NCBI RefSeq assembly: GCF_001640805.2
Contig: NC_066856.1
Span: forward strand, 3,634,826-3,698,825
Reading direction: 5' to 3'
Length of the DNA: 64,000 nt
Source: Lates calcarifer
Lineage: Eukaryota; Chordata; Actinopteri; Centropomidae
Each line of letters starts with the position of its first letter. Position 1 is the first letter of the stretch. This document shows positions 47,216 through 59,964 of the stretch, one piece after another. The position numbers and the translations under genes were made by a program. The notes under the pieces were generated by a model. It saw only the letters and a list, made by a program, of their open reading frames with translations, did not search any database and was not told where the DNA came from.

Positions 47216-50200
47216 CAAAGAATCAGTGTCTTGTATGACTTACACAGTTAAACTATGACCTGGTGCATGTTCTCACACAATTACAGCACCCAGATTACTA
47301 TAGAAATACTGTGCGTGTTCAATTTCCTAGGGATTTTTCCAAAGAAGTCAGGAAAACACCACAGTCAAAAGGATTCTTCATGAATGTACAAAATTCTGTG
47401 CCAGAGGTAAAAAGTCAAGGCATCATTAGGATTCATTCTCTGCGGACCATGAATGTCTGAAAAATTTCACGGTGATGTATCTAATGAATAAAAAAGTATT
47501 GCAATGCTGGACTCAAGTTATGGACTGACTGACCAACCAGCATTAAGATTCCTAGAGCCACACCACCGGCTAAAAGACTGAAAAGACAAAAAAAAAAGTG
47601 ACTTCAAAAGTGACGACAAACTGTGGTGTGTACTTTGTGTAAATCAACCACTGACTGAGACGCTCGCTGTTTATGAGAAGAGAAAGGACTGCAGTATATC
47701 CCGAGTCCCATGAAGCATTGCACTTCAATATGCAGTTCGGAGAAAAGATGAGGCATTTAAAAAGTCAACACAGTAGATGACAGCACCACCTAAATAGTGC
47801 CTACCAGAAAAGCCAACTGGACTTAATCCCAACTATAAATTGTATCCACTGTGTGCCTACTATATGAGATTCCCTGTAAGCCCTAACATTATGGCCATAC
47901 CCATAGATATCCTTGCAGCTTATAGCAGAGGAATAAAACTGGAAAATACATCCATCATAAAGAGAGGTTATTTTGGCAGTGTACTGTGATGATAAAAGTG
48001 CGGACATGCTCGGTGCCCTGTTTAAAAACTGTTTGTTAATCTATCATTTGCCACAAGAGGAATGAGATAACAATATGGTGTGGCTTACAGCCAGCGTGGC
48101 CGCCGTGGAAAGATCGAAGCGTGTCCTTGGAGTGACATTATTTATTGAAATAAATTCACTCAAGCTGAAATATGTATAGCGAATGCATTATGAACAGTGC
48201 TTCTGATGGAGCAGAGAGGGCTTTAACTCAGTGTAACATTGGCTTGCTCTTTTCAACAGATGTCCCTTGTGTGACACACGGCAGGGATAATAGAGAGGAA
48301 AGGGTCTGAACGCTTTAATTTACCCCTTTCATGAATGGGAGGGATTTCCTTTGATGGCCTATTTGAATGTATAGACAATTTAGAGTCCTTCTCTGAGCAG
48401 AGATTCTGATCTTAATTACTTCGTTAATTAGCTGTGATTCACAGGGAGAAGCCTTGCCCTATCCAAAGTCCCTCTGCATTGCTGAGGGGGCTCCTCAGAA
48501 GCTCTCACATCCTCGCTCCCATTTTAAAGAACCAATCCTGCACTTGTGACACTGATTTGCAAGTCTGCCTTTGCTGAAAGTGGGCTTTTTTTCCTCAAAT
48601 GTCAGCAAACCCCATAGAGCTCCGGCTCTCCAATTCTACTGCCTGAGGAAAGCGGAGCAGATCAGACCTTTTCTTCCCCCCCCCCGCCTCCCTCTTCGGT
48701 CTGTCTTAGACTTATATCACACGGACGCATTCCACAGATTTATGTTTATCGTTTTCCAATGAAAGAGGGACAGCCGGTGCAACATCCTGCACTATGTGAT
48801 AAATATGGCTCCCTCGCTCTGGGTGCCTCAACTTGGCCGATCGATGGAGCATTTAGCTAATCACAGAAGGAAGTACAGAGTAGGAAGAATAAAAAGGATT
48901 GTCATAAGCAGTAGGCGTTGAGTGAACTCGCTGGACAAACAATGATGCTTTTCATTTGCTTGTAATGCTTACTCCAACACTGCCTCACAGGTACTTATCA
49001 CTCATCAGGATGAATCGAGCATTTTCTTGTACTTCATCCTGATTACACGCCACCTACAGCAGTTGGTATCTTGAACAGTCAGTGCAGAACTTGGGCAAAA
49101 GTAGGCGTTTTGGCATGCAGGCTAACTTATGAGAACAGCAGGCTGACAGAAAGGAAAGGTAAGGTCCAGCTGAGGCAGCTGCTTGCTATTACTCCACCTC
49201 ACCCCCCCTCTGGCAGGAAATAAGCATCATTTAGTACTGACAGGTACATGCTGAACCATTGCTATCTCTGCTCTCAAACCAACCAAATAATGGATTACAG
49301 CAGTTTAGTATTAACCTCAAGCCTCTCAAGTGTCTTTGCCAAGGTTAGTCAGTTTCGTACCTTTCAGAGTGTGAGCGTATATTTTCCCCAGTAGGATAAA
49401 CCATGAAGTAATACTGGTGTGCCACGTCCACGTGAGTATATATGAGAGAAACTTTACTTCTACTTTTAACAGCAAAGAGAGTATCAGCTTGCACAAGCAA
49501 AGATATCTGATGTACAAACGAATCTGTCTGTGTGTAGTTGCTGCCGAGACAGAAAAACATAGCAGCAAACAAAGAAAAATCTCTCCTCAAATCCTCCTCA
49601 AACATGTGAGGTGCTTTTCTGGTTGTGAAAAGCAGTAATTTAGAGGTCTCTGGTGAGCTGTAGAGGGCTTAGCGTGTCCAACTGGATCTAGAGTGTAGCT
49701 GCAGACCTGCCTTAATGCACTGCCAGGTCACCATTACTGTGTGAAAATGGCAATACAAGGCCAGTATGGCTGCTTGTAGCTCGGGGCACATAAACAAGGA
49801 GGCAGTATGAGCAAAAAGCAAAGAAAATCCACTGTATACTGCCCTTACTGTTTCTCCCACTCCAGCACTGTGTTGAGCTCAACCAGAGGTAAGGCATCCA
49901 CACCTGAGTACTATAAAACTATGTCAGGTCATAAATAATACGCTATAATACGCTTTGTAGTGGGTCAATAGCTAATGTTAATCATCAGGCCAAGTAGCGT
50001 AACTTGACTGCATTCTCGCCTTTGAATACGATACAGTCTGTCTAACACTGAAAGTAATGTTGCTGTGGTGAGCAAAACTATGGGACTGTGCAAGAAGGAA
50101 CTGAAGACACATTGAAGGATTGAAGGTTCTGGCACAGTTTAGGGGTAACATAATGGTCTTGTGATTAGTGAGGTCATGCCACAGTCCAGGCAGCCAACAG

Positions 50201-50327
50201 CATCCATTCCTGCCAAAGTACTACAGAGCAACATACTTGCTACCTGCTCCAGAGGTGTCAGGACAACAGGCTGGAGTTAAAACCAAAGTGCGACAGTTAT
50301 GAAATGAAGCAGGAATCAGAGCTGCAA

Positions 50328-50392
50328 TGATTAATCGATTAGTCGATCGACAGAAAATGATACAGCAAAAACTTTGATAATCAATTGTTTTA
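50328..50392 (+). mobile_element. Left end of a MITE-like element split by an L2-type insertion
   Basis: AGAGCTGCAATGATTAATCGATTAGTCGATCGACAGAAAATGATACAGC followed by AAAAACTTTGATAATCAATTG matches the left end of a fish element that should continue with 'gtcatttttcaagcaaaaatgcc'. That continuation is found only after about 50765. Confidence 0.65.
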
Positions 50393-50764
50393 GTCAAGTC
50401 AAGTCGATTTTATTTATATAGCGCAATTCACAACAGAAGTTATCTCAAGGCACTGTACATATAGAGCAGACCATATTCTTTATCTTTTAAATTTACAGAG
50501 AGAGACCCAACAGATCGCACCATGAGCAGCACTAGGCGACTGTGGCAAGGAAAATCTGCCTCAACTGGTTGGGTTTAGATTGGGGGGGGGGGTGAGATGG
50601 GGTAAGAGAACGACAACATTGCAAATACACAGTCTAAGTGAAAATGTAAGTAGTAGGAATAATAATAATAATATAGCTAAAGGAATAATAATGACAGAAC
50701 AGTGAAACATTAATAGCAATAACACTACCACTAACACTAATAAATGTTTAAATGTTGTAAAAAT
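50393..50764 (-). repeat. L2-type 3' tail or derived SINE (minus orientation) and flanking sequence, inserted into a MITE-like element
   Basis: On the minus strand GTACAGTGCCTTGAGATAACTTCTGTTGTGAATTGCGCTATATAAATAAAAT followed by CGACTTGACTTGACT is the typical 3' end of fish L2-like retrotransposons and their SINE partners, including the short tandem tail. The preceding part (CCTTGCCACAGTCGCCTAGTGCTGCTCATGG, GATCTGTTGGGTCTCTCTGTAAAT) also matches a known fish repeat. A G run (50582-50591) and AT-rich sequence with AATAATAAT complete the insert. No reverse transcriptase ORF is present. Confidence 0.6.
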
Positions 50765-51024
50765 GCCTGTTAAAAAGCAAAAATGCCAAACATTTGCTGG
50801 TTCCAGCTTCTCAAATGTGAGTTTTTGATGCTTATCTTTGTTTTATATAATAGTGAACTGAATATCTTAGGGTTGGTTATACAACACAAGACATCTCAGG
50901 ATGTCGCGTTGGGCTGTGGGAAATTTAACAGGCACAATTTTTTCACATTTTCCAAAAAATAACAATGGAGAAAACAATCAGCAGATTGATCCATAATGAA
51001 AATGGTGGTTGGTTGTAGCCCTAG
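50765..51024 (+). mobile_element. Right part of the split MITE-like element
   Basis: AAAATGCCTGTTAAAAAGCAAAAATGCCAAACATTTGCTGGTTCCAGCTTCTCAAATGTGAG, then GTGAACTGAATATCTTAGGGTTGG, then ACAAGACATCTCAGGATGTCGCGTTGGGCTGTGGG, then AATCAGCAGATTGATCCATAATGAAAATGGTGGTTGGTTGTAGCCCT follows the family order to its right terminus. It contains no transposase and is non-autonomous. Confidence 0.65.
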
Positions 51025-53979
51025 TAGGAATTATAACCACAACTGCAGAGAACTACAAAGGAAGCACTGCATTAAGGATTGTTAGTTGCTTCCAGAAAAC
51101 ATTTTTCTTCAGTAATTTGGAAATTGATGCAGCAAGGTGCTCCGAAATTGAATTAGTTGATCTAATATATCAGGGGGACCCAGAGCACATTTAACTGTGT
51201 TTTTCCTCTCACCAACGTTCTATCATATCTATCCAGATACAGTATTTTGATGTGACTTACTGGGGTCTGAAGATACCAGCCATAGCTCATCCCAGTACCA
51301 TGGAGCTCACAGGCAAATGTACTTGAATCACTAAAAGATTACATCTGAAAAATCTCTCCAGACAGAATGATAATCCACAGATGTAGTTGTGTGTTTTTTA
51401 CATGGAGATGGTCAGCTGACAGCCAGATGCCTCGGTTCTTCATAATAAAGTGTTTATAACAAAGTTTGGGGATTACCACGGCTGTTTTGAGCGCCACAAA
51501 CCGCAAACCTCAGAGAAGAGTTCATGCATCCAAACCTTGCCAAATCATACCTAAATTATAGTCAGAGAAAGAATATGACCTGAGAATATGAATACAACCT
51601 GGAGCTATGACGGTGGGTGATATCAGCTGCCTGGTGTGGTGAGTTCACACTGCATTTGCAGTTCATTTATTTGGAGCTCAGTATGCTCAGGTGCTCCTGA
51701 ACATTGAAGAAACTATAAATATATAAGTTTAAACTACAACCAACACACTCCACACAGACACACCAATTAAGACTGAATGAAAATGAAGCCAATCCCTGTA
51801 ATTATGAAACAGAAAAAGAACTTCAGTCTGACAGTAATACAGATAGCCTACAGTCTTAGAATACTTTCAGTCACAGCATGACTAACAATTTTACATCCAG
51901 GAAAAAACACCACCAGCCAAGACAGGAGATGTAGGGAATGTGGGCCTAATATTAGCAGAGTCTCTCTTCTGGGCAATGAAATGTCCTGCTTTACCCTGAA
52001 ATAGCCTTACCCTTGTCCTAAAAATCCCAAATTTATTATTCTTTCCAATGATATAAATCTAATGTAACATTAGTATGGCAAATGAGACGGGCCAAGACAG
52101 AGTTAGGGCAAAATAAAATGCCCACATACAGACAGGAGAAAACAAGCAGTCAGCTCCATTGTTTTGTCTGTGACAGCCCTACAGGCCCTCGGGCTCAGGA
52201 GCCGTTTCTCCCTCTACAAACAGCTCTGTTCTCAGGCCCCAGATGTCTCATTACTGTAAAACAAGCAGAGAGATGAGCGACATACAAGCCACTGGCCCAC
52301 AACACAGCCTCCCTTTCAATTAGAAAGGATTAGCCTAGCCTGAGCAGGCCTTCCTGTGCTGTGATACGCTACCTTGCATCGCACAGGACAGCCATATGTC
52401 AGACCTAAATAAATTAAAGAGGAGCTGAAAGCTTGGTGATAGCAGAAAGGGAGTTATGGCTCCACAATGAGCGCACAATAGGCTTAATAGGAGGAGGATG
52501 CTGTAGCTACTATAAAACTTTACACCCTATGAAAGGGCATGGGTAGAGACACAGGTATACATCCTCTTTCACTGACTCTCATAAATTAGACCTATAGGAG
52601 CTAAGTTTTACTCAGCATGCATTAATCAAGTGATAAAGCCAAGCCAGCAAGTGAAATTTCTGCAGTGTCACTCTTTGGCTAAGCCAACTGGAAAGATCCC
52701 ATCCCATCCTATGACATGTACTGTAGGAAGGATAGCAAGGCCCTAGTACCACAGCCTGCATCACTCACTTTTATGGCAGTAGGGCGGTGGGGGGTTTAAC
52801 AAGACGTTTTACTCGTCAAGCGACCCGACATTACATAACCATAAAACGATGAGGTCCACAAATCACTTGTGACGCAGGGAAGGGCTGGTCTTGTTGTGTG
52901 GCTTACAACCCTGCCAGCAAAGAGTGTTTGTGGGTGTGTGGGAATGGGTAAAAACAACAACAAAAAAGAATAATACCTGTTTGTCCTACAGTCAAGTGAA
53001 AGCAGTCTATATGCTGGAGTTTTTCACCCCAAATGAAATTGAAAATGCAGCTCTAAAACTACAGCTAAGCCTGTTGCCTGCCGCACACTCTTCTGCATAA
53101 TTTTCCAAGGAGTCTGTGCCATAGCTGGAGTGACTCCACTGACCAGGGGCGTCTGTGGTTGAACTGCGCTAGTCCGCAGGTCCGGAGAGGCAGGCAGCGA
53201 GCAGGCAGGCAGGCTCCGCTATGCCTGACATGGAGCACCCTCACAGGGGGAACGACTGAGTAATGGCAGGGTAACCTGATCCAGGGTTGGGAGGGAGTGG
53301 GAGAAACCCTGACGCCTAAATCATAGCTGTGGGATGGAGAGAGGGAGACACACAAATGTGTTTGGAGGACAGATAGGCAGGGAGATGAGAGGCTGAGGAG
53401 ACGGTGGGTGGGACAAGCAGAGAAATGAGCAGCGGGGGGGAGCAGTATATTTGGGAAACAGCCAAATGACAGGGGATGAAAGTGAACGCCTCTCTGCTGC
53501 CTTTCATGCGCGTGCCGCACCCACCGCTGGGGTGGGAGGGACCTCAGAGGAATGACAAGATGTGGGTTTGGGTTTCAAATTCACAAGCCTGTCTCAGACA
53601 GAATAAACACGCGTAGGCCCAAAATGACTTAGATTTTCCCTAATGTCTGGGGCTAATTGAGAAATTTAGGCTGGTAGACATAAATAAATGTAACACTCTT
53701 TACATAGGCCAAATCATTTAACCAGAGATTAACCTGTCCTACAGCTCAATAGGCTAACACAAAATCACTTTCACATCTATGTCCTACATTTTATTTATAT
53801 GTATTGCTTCCATTCCTCCTTTTGTTATTTTGGTTTCCAGGTTATGCCAAGTAAAGGCACATATGGTAGACAAAACTTAAATCTACAGATGAGGACCCAA
53901 AGTTTTACTACATGATCTTAAAATCAAAAAGGGAACTATCTTAGTATTAAGTTTATGCTTAAATAAAATGTTAAATCAT

Positions 53980-54095
53980 TTTTTAAACAATTAATCAATT
54001 AATAGTTTGGCCATTTTTGCCTGTAAAATGATAATTTGGCAGATTAATGTTCTGTTGGTTGATTAATCAGTTAACTAATTGTTTGACCTTGACTG
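53980..54095. repeat. Degenerate fragment of the ATTAATCGATTA-type element
   Basis: AAACAATTAATCAATTAATAGTTTGGCC and GCAGATTAATGTTCTGTTGGTTGATTAATCAGTTAACTAATTGTTTGACC resemble the terminal regions of the MITE-like family, but both ends are lost and divergence is high. Confidence 0.35.
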
Positions 54096-55162
54096 AAAAG
54101 AGTTGAAGAATAAGTTTAATCTTTTTTTCTTTTAGCAGCCATTACTCTCACACAAATCACAAGTAGTAAATTTCCCTTTAAAGAATAGAGCTTTACAGAA
54201 ATTCCCTAACAAAAAAACACCAAAATCCCTATTACCGCTACACATAAATTGAAAAGTACCTACACAAAAATAGAAAACAATAACAAACCTCTGAGTGCAA
54301 TAACTCCCACAGTAAGGCTAAACCACGACACCACTTTTTCATGACAGTGGTAGAACACAACTTCCTTTTTTATTTAGATTTTTTTTTACAGAGCACAAAT
54401 GGTGTTTTACAGGAAGAGCCTGCTCTACACTTTCCAGTTCCTCGAAACTGGCCTGTGCAGCCGTAGTCTTATCTGTTGTTGGCCACTGGAGCCGTTTGGA
54501 TTTAGGAGCCTTGCTCAAGGGCAGATCTGCTCTCTCACTTCACACATCATGATTTATAAAACCTGGCCTTTGCTGAACTGAAATCTAAAGAATTGTCTGA
54601 TTGAACTTTTTTTTTATTAGAGACTTATGGTGTATCATAAATGCATCATTACAGCAAGTGAAATGACAGATCTAAAAACTACCAGCCAGTAACAATGACC
54701 ATTCAGGTCCAACGCTGTGGTGTACGCTCATCAACCTCTTATGATGTTACCACATGACGACAAATTTCTACCAAGTACACGGCTGACCAAAATGGTTTGC
54801 TAGAAGTGGAACATGGCCAGGAACTATGCTAATGCTCCAAGGAGCAGCCTAATATAATAATATGCCTTAGCTGCCTGCAGCCTACAAATCCTGTAAAAGT
54901 CAGTCATTAGGCTTCACATGTAATTTTCATTAACTTTTCTTGGAAACAAGAGTCTAGCAAGACCAACAATTTAGCAGAGAGAGAAATATTCACCAGACTA
55001 TTACTGAGCCACATCCTCCTTTTTCCATCCACAATATGGTCTCCATTCATTATTCAGACTAGAGATGCACTTTCCTTGTTCTTCAACTCTCCACTCTTGA
55101 CATCTTTGGGCAGCACTTAACAGACAGGATATGTATCAGCTGCTTGTAATTCAGGTATAAGT

Positions 55163-55180
55163 AAAAAAAAAAAAAAAAAA
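55163..55180. repeat. A18 homopolymer
   Basis: A run of about 18 A residues. No retrotransposed body was recognised upstream, so it is reported as a simple repeat. Confidence 0.9.
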
Positions 55181-55621
55181 CAGACAACTTGAATGGTTTT
55201 AATCAATTAGGCTAAATAGGTTGGTAGACTAGAACCTCATGTTTTCCACCAGAACTTACAGAGGAGTCTCTCTTTGAATGCATCACTGATTTAGCCAGCA
55301 TATTCATGTTTTCAGGGGAGACCTGTATTTAAATTCAGTTTTGTAGTGCCTATATTGCACCCATAATGTAGTGGAGCCATAATTGAAAAAGTAGGCCAAG
55401 CCTTAAAGCAAGATTTAACTCAGAAAAACACAATCAGCAGCAGCTACACAGTGTCCAATCTCTAAGACAGTTCATGCAGAATGACTGGCTCAGTGTTTGG
55501 CTGTATTATCTTACCCCTCATGTAAAATGTCAACAAGATTTGGGAATGCTTTCAGCTTTCTTTAGACTTTAGACTGGTACTTCAAAGCCTGGCAGTGAGT
55601 GGCGCCTAAGTACAAAAATCT

Positions 55622-55622
55622 T

Positions 55623-55672
<50 letters not shown>
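55622..55672. repeat. (TG)n(AG)n compound microsatellite
   Basis: A TG run of about 26 bp passes directly into an AG run of about 25 bp. Confidence 0.95.
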
Positions 55673-55675
<3 letters not shown>

Positions 55676-56023
55676 AAAGAGAGAATGTGTGTGTTATGGT
55701 AACATGATCTTGGTTATGATTGAGCGGAAATGTTAGACAAGCATCTAAGTTTCCTCTGCCTGCTTTCACCCTCCTCATCTAGCCACATGTGAAACCACAC
55801 TGGAACTGCTCGCTGGCCAAAGTAAACGCTCCAGTCGTTTGCATGGCATGTGTTTACACTGGATGCCAGGTTTACATGCCAGCCCCTTACTCATATTCTG
55901 ATGATAAATGGTATCATGCAGTGTAATTCTTCTTTCATAATCATTGTGTGCAATGAACCTTAAAGTGTGAGACATTTCCCACAGTGAGCAGTAAGATAAA
56001 GGAGGCCTTCATGTTGCAACTCA

Positions 56024-56048
56024 GCTGTGTGTGTGTGTGTGTGTGTGT
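56024..56048. repeat. (TG)n microsatellite
   Basis: A short pure TG dinucleotide tract of about 25 bp. Confidence 0.9.
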
Positions 56049-56501
56049 CTTACAGGGTGTTCCTTACACTGACTCATCTATGGGGCAGAGAGCTCTTCTG
56101 AGTCGGCAGAAAATCTTGACAAAATGTGTAGGTTTACCAATTTTCCAAGTGAGCAGCAATCAGCTCTGAGAGGAACAATAAAAGTATGCAATGTAATTAA
56201 CCAGATGAAGGAGAGTCAGAATCAAAGCTGATGTATGTGTATATGATTAGCTTTAACTGACTATGTCCTATATGCCAGAAAATAGCCCTACATGAACTGT
56301 ATGGTCTGTTTATGCCATTCTGCTTAACTGAAATGATCTGCACTTATATAACAAGGCAAACAGAAAGGAGCTGCTTAAGGTAGAGTGGGGTATTCTATAA
56401 AGCTGAGAGCAAAAAAAAAGGGTCAGATCCCCCCCTCGCACCTCTACCACACCTTACTTCTTTTGATAACCCACAGAATTCACTGCCGACAGTTTTCATC
56501 A

Positions 56502-56750
56502 GGGCAACTAATGATTATTTTCACCATCAATTTAATTTGCAGTTAAAACAGTAAAAATACCCATCAATATAATCAAGTGGCACAAAGAGACATTTTCAGA
56601 TGTCTTATCTTATTTTAACCAAACAACAGTTCAAGACCTAAAATAAAAAACAAATTAACCGTTTATTGTGATGTAAGCAGCAAATTCAAATTCTCACATT
56701 TGAGAACTTTTGGCAACATTGCTTGAAAAATGATATTGATACATAGGATC
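56502..56750 (-). mobile_element. MITE-like element, minus orientation, diverged
   Basis: CAGGGCAACTAATGATTATTTTCACCATCAATTTAATTTGCAG, then ACCAAACAACAGTTCAAGACCTAAA, then GTAAGCAGCAAATTCAAATTCTCACATTTGAGAAC, then GCAACATTGCTTGAAAAATGA is colinear with the 50.3 kb element read in reverse. The far terminus is not clear. Confidence 0.5.
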
Positions 56751-57529
56751 TAAAATTGTATCATCCAATCGTAATCTTTTTTTAATATAAACAAATAATC
56801 TTGATATGGATCATCTAGATTTTTTGTTTTTTATTTGTCTAGTCCAGCATTTCTGTAATGCAATTTCTTGTTGTTTATCAGCCCACATATACACTTATAC
56901 CGGTACATCTGCAATAAACCAATATCTAGCAAAAGGAAGGTTTCTAAATCTGTAAAAATTGTTTGGACTTTTCATATTTATCTATTTATTTAACTGTTTG
57001 GTTATACTATCTGTTTAATTGTTTTGCCTGTTCTGTTTTAAAGCCTTCTCCACTCTGCCTGAAATAAAGAGTTTAATTCTGAAAACACATTCTTTTTGTA
57101 ACTTCAGGGTTAGCAACATCATAATACCCAAGGTTAGTTAGATTAATAAAGGCTTAAATAGGGATGAAAGTGTCTGAAACCTTTGCAGTGTCACATTATG
57201 TTTGTATATAACCACAATGAGTGCCTAGAAAAAGTATTTGGCAAAACATCTTCCATGTTTACATTCATTCAGTTCTTACAGTCAGGTAAGCTGTAAGATA
57301 TCTCTAAATTAGGCACCTTCTTGTAGAATGATCATTTAAAAAAATGTCAGGGGGTAAATCATTAGTATTTAGTTGGCCTAAAAGCAGTCAACAAGACACT
57401 GGAATCAGCTTATAAAATACCTATCATAGTTTCTAATAGGAGAATGTAAACTCCAACTAAGCAGCTGAATTTATGAAAAAACATACAGAGGACATTAAAG
57501 TCCTCAATTAGTATCTCTGGCCCTGGTCA

Positions 57530-57588
57530 GGACAAAATAATTGGCAGATTAAATATAAATGGAAAATAATTGGTAGTGGCAGCCCTGA
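57530..57588 (+). mobile_element. Right end of another MITE-like element (GGCAGCCCT terminus)
   Basis: ATAATTGGCAGATTAAATATAAATGGAAAATAATTGGTAGTGGCAGCCCT fits the right terminal region of the AGGGCTGCAAC family. It could be the other end of one expanded element that begins at 56502, or a separate fragment. Confidence 0.45.
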
Positions 57589-59964
57589 TGATGAAAACAC
57601 CACAAACGATATCTCAGAACTAGGATAAATAAAAGCGAAGGGGACTTCCCAGCTGTGACAGTGGTTATGATTACTGTGATCATCAAGAGGCAGCTATGTG
57701 GAGTAGGTATTAGCTCTGTCGTAGGAGTTTCTGTTATGAGTGTGAAAGTTGTACTAAATGTTAAAAAGTGTTTGTTGATTTATGTGGTGTCACCCACTTT
57801 ACATCATCAGCACAAAATATTGCTGAGGCAGCACTTTCTCTACAGAAAAGGGGTTTACAGTGAAAGCATTTCACAGGTTCTAATAATGTTGCCTTAACAT
57901 GAGTCAGACCTTTGTTTGACTGATCTGACACTCTCAGAGTCTGACACACACAAAACAGAGTTGCATCAGACCCCTTGAGCAAGGCACTCAATAGTTTAAA
58001 AAAATAGAGAATAGAGTTTGTACAGAAAACTGCCCACTTCTGGATTAGTGTTAACTGTAATGATGATGCCATTAATGAAAAGAAAACACTGTTTTCAGTC
58101 AACTTTCCCCAGATAAAAATCTAAGACGTGTAGGGTTTGCTGACCTTTACAACTTCTTTTATGTGACAAAATCTGGGCTGCTGCAGATAGTGAAAATAAC
58201 AAATTGTTATATCTGGAAAGGAAAACCAGGAACACACTCTGGAACATACTCTATACCACAGCAAGAGAGATTTCCACTTCCAATGAAATGGCTCTGACTT
58301 AAGGGGAATTTTCTCTTTTACCTCTCCTCAAAATCCATCCTCATTTCATCACAGCTGATCATATTCCACATTTTTGACATCTTAGAGGTGTTCAATCCAA
58401 ATCTCGACTCTGATCATTGATGAAACACCTCAGGCTGGCAGTAATACCAGACACACAGGGTGTTCACTGAAACTAGATCAGTATCTCAAGCAATTCAGAA
58501 ACATAAAGAATAAAGAATGTTCTTATTGGGGTTAACACAGAATTATGCTTTGTAACAGACTGTAGCCTGATCACAGCTGGAGTACTCATCATAAAGATAC
58601 ATAGGAATGCACTGATCCTTCTTGATTCAAAATCTGCATCTCTCATGGTGAAGACATAATTATAATGATTCTTATATATATAGGGTAACGTTAAGCTGTA
58701 ACTTTCAGGTGTAGAAATATCATAGTTTGTAAAATTTCAAGCGATACAATTTTAGTGACTGAGAAGCAGCCCAGTGAGTAACAGCACAGTAAGAAAGAAA
58801 GTGATATTTTGTCTGGCTGTTAATGAGTCTATTTAGTGGTCCACTGATACCAATCAAGTACATCAGACTGCACCCGCATGTCTGGGCTACCACTGCTGTA
58901 AAACAGGTGCAGTGCAGGTGCAGACCTGCAAGGTAAGTGTTTTGTAACCCCCACCCCCGTCCCCATGTCAAAACAAAACCAAAAAAACTGCAAGTCCCAT
59001 CCAGCTGAATAGTTTGGGACACTGCTTGTTATGGCCTACAATGGTCAGAGGTATTAAACACACCATCTACACACACCTACTGGCAGCATCTCTCAGTTGA
59101 CAAGTTGCCCAAACCTTGGGCCGATCTGCACAAACTTAGTTTTAAACTCAAGTATACAAAGTTGCAAATAACGTTCAAGTCAGTAAATACCAGCAGGACT
59201 GAATGTCTTGTTATTTAATAGGATCATGTGTTTACTCATCCAAACATTCACATCTTTGCACTAACTGGGCAACACTGCATTTAGCTTATGTACATCCACA
59301 GTATCCAAACAACTTGAATCAACCTAATACTGAATCAAACCATGTGAAGGTAAAGACAGGTGCTCCATCCAAGTCTACAGAACACAATCACTACTAAGTA
59401 AAAAGCAAACTAAAATCCACCCAACTTGTCAAACCTCCTCCTCTGAGGTTCACATCTGCACAACATACACCTGCACACCCATCACCTGTGCATGACTTAT
59501 TTATCAGGTACATTTGTCGACAGGAGCTGAGGCCAGAAGTTGTTAGCAATGCATAAATAGTGTGTGCTTGCACATCTCTTAGATCTTGTTTATGTCTGTG
59601 CACAGACCTTGCTGCAGGGAATCCTAAACTGATGACGTATTTCAGCGATGCACAGCTGCAGGGTTAGCCACAGGCCTGCTCTGCATTAGCCACACACACA
59701 CTGTATGACATCCTAGTCCCGTTTATCTGTCCGCTGTGTGTTGCATGTGCACTTTCACTCAAAATCTATACTTTGTGCAGTCTCTTCCTTGAGTTTGAAG
59801 CTGTTATTCACTACTGTAAATACAGACCAAAGCCAGAGATCCTTCCTGCTGCATGTAAAGGCTACCGTGATAACACTGCAAACGAGCCCTGATAGGCTTC
59901 ATTTTCTCTGTCAAAAAGCAGCGGGCTGGGTGCAAACGTTGGATTAACTTTAAACATGTCTCAC

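Larger units (their letters stand above)
22090..59964 (-). other. znf438: Presumed large 5' intron(s) of znf438; no supported coding exon
   Basis: Between the acceptor before the main coding exon and the donor of the putative first exon lie about 38 kb. No open frame here resembles a known protein. The longer frames come from simple repeats or poly-A runs, for example 33385-34017, which is built around an A17 tract. Additional non-coding 5' exons may lie inside and cannot be seen without transcripts. Content is microsatellites, transposon fossils listed separately, and several repeat-poor stretches with TAATTA-like motifs (38.6, 43.6, 45.7 and 48.4 kb). The assignment to znf438 rests on the promoter candidate at 60 kb and is an inference. 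Confidence 0.4.

Noticed and set aside
53065..53520. 151-codon minus-strand frame in a GC-richer patch
   Set aside because: It covers GGCA-type and purine-rich simple sequence; its composition is cysteine/leucine/serine-biased with no match to a known family.
57040..57100. Possible 3' end of a plus-strand transcript (AATAAA followed by T-rich sequence)
   Set aside because: There is no ORF or splice-supported exon upstream. Single AATAAA hexamers are common in AT-rich DNA.
57960..57995. CCCTTGAGCAAGGCACTCAA resembling a SINE body
   Set aside because: Only this short phrase is present; no head, tail or polymerase III boxes are seen.
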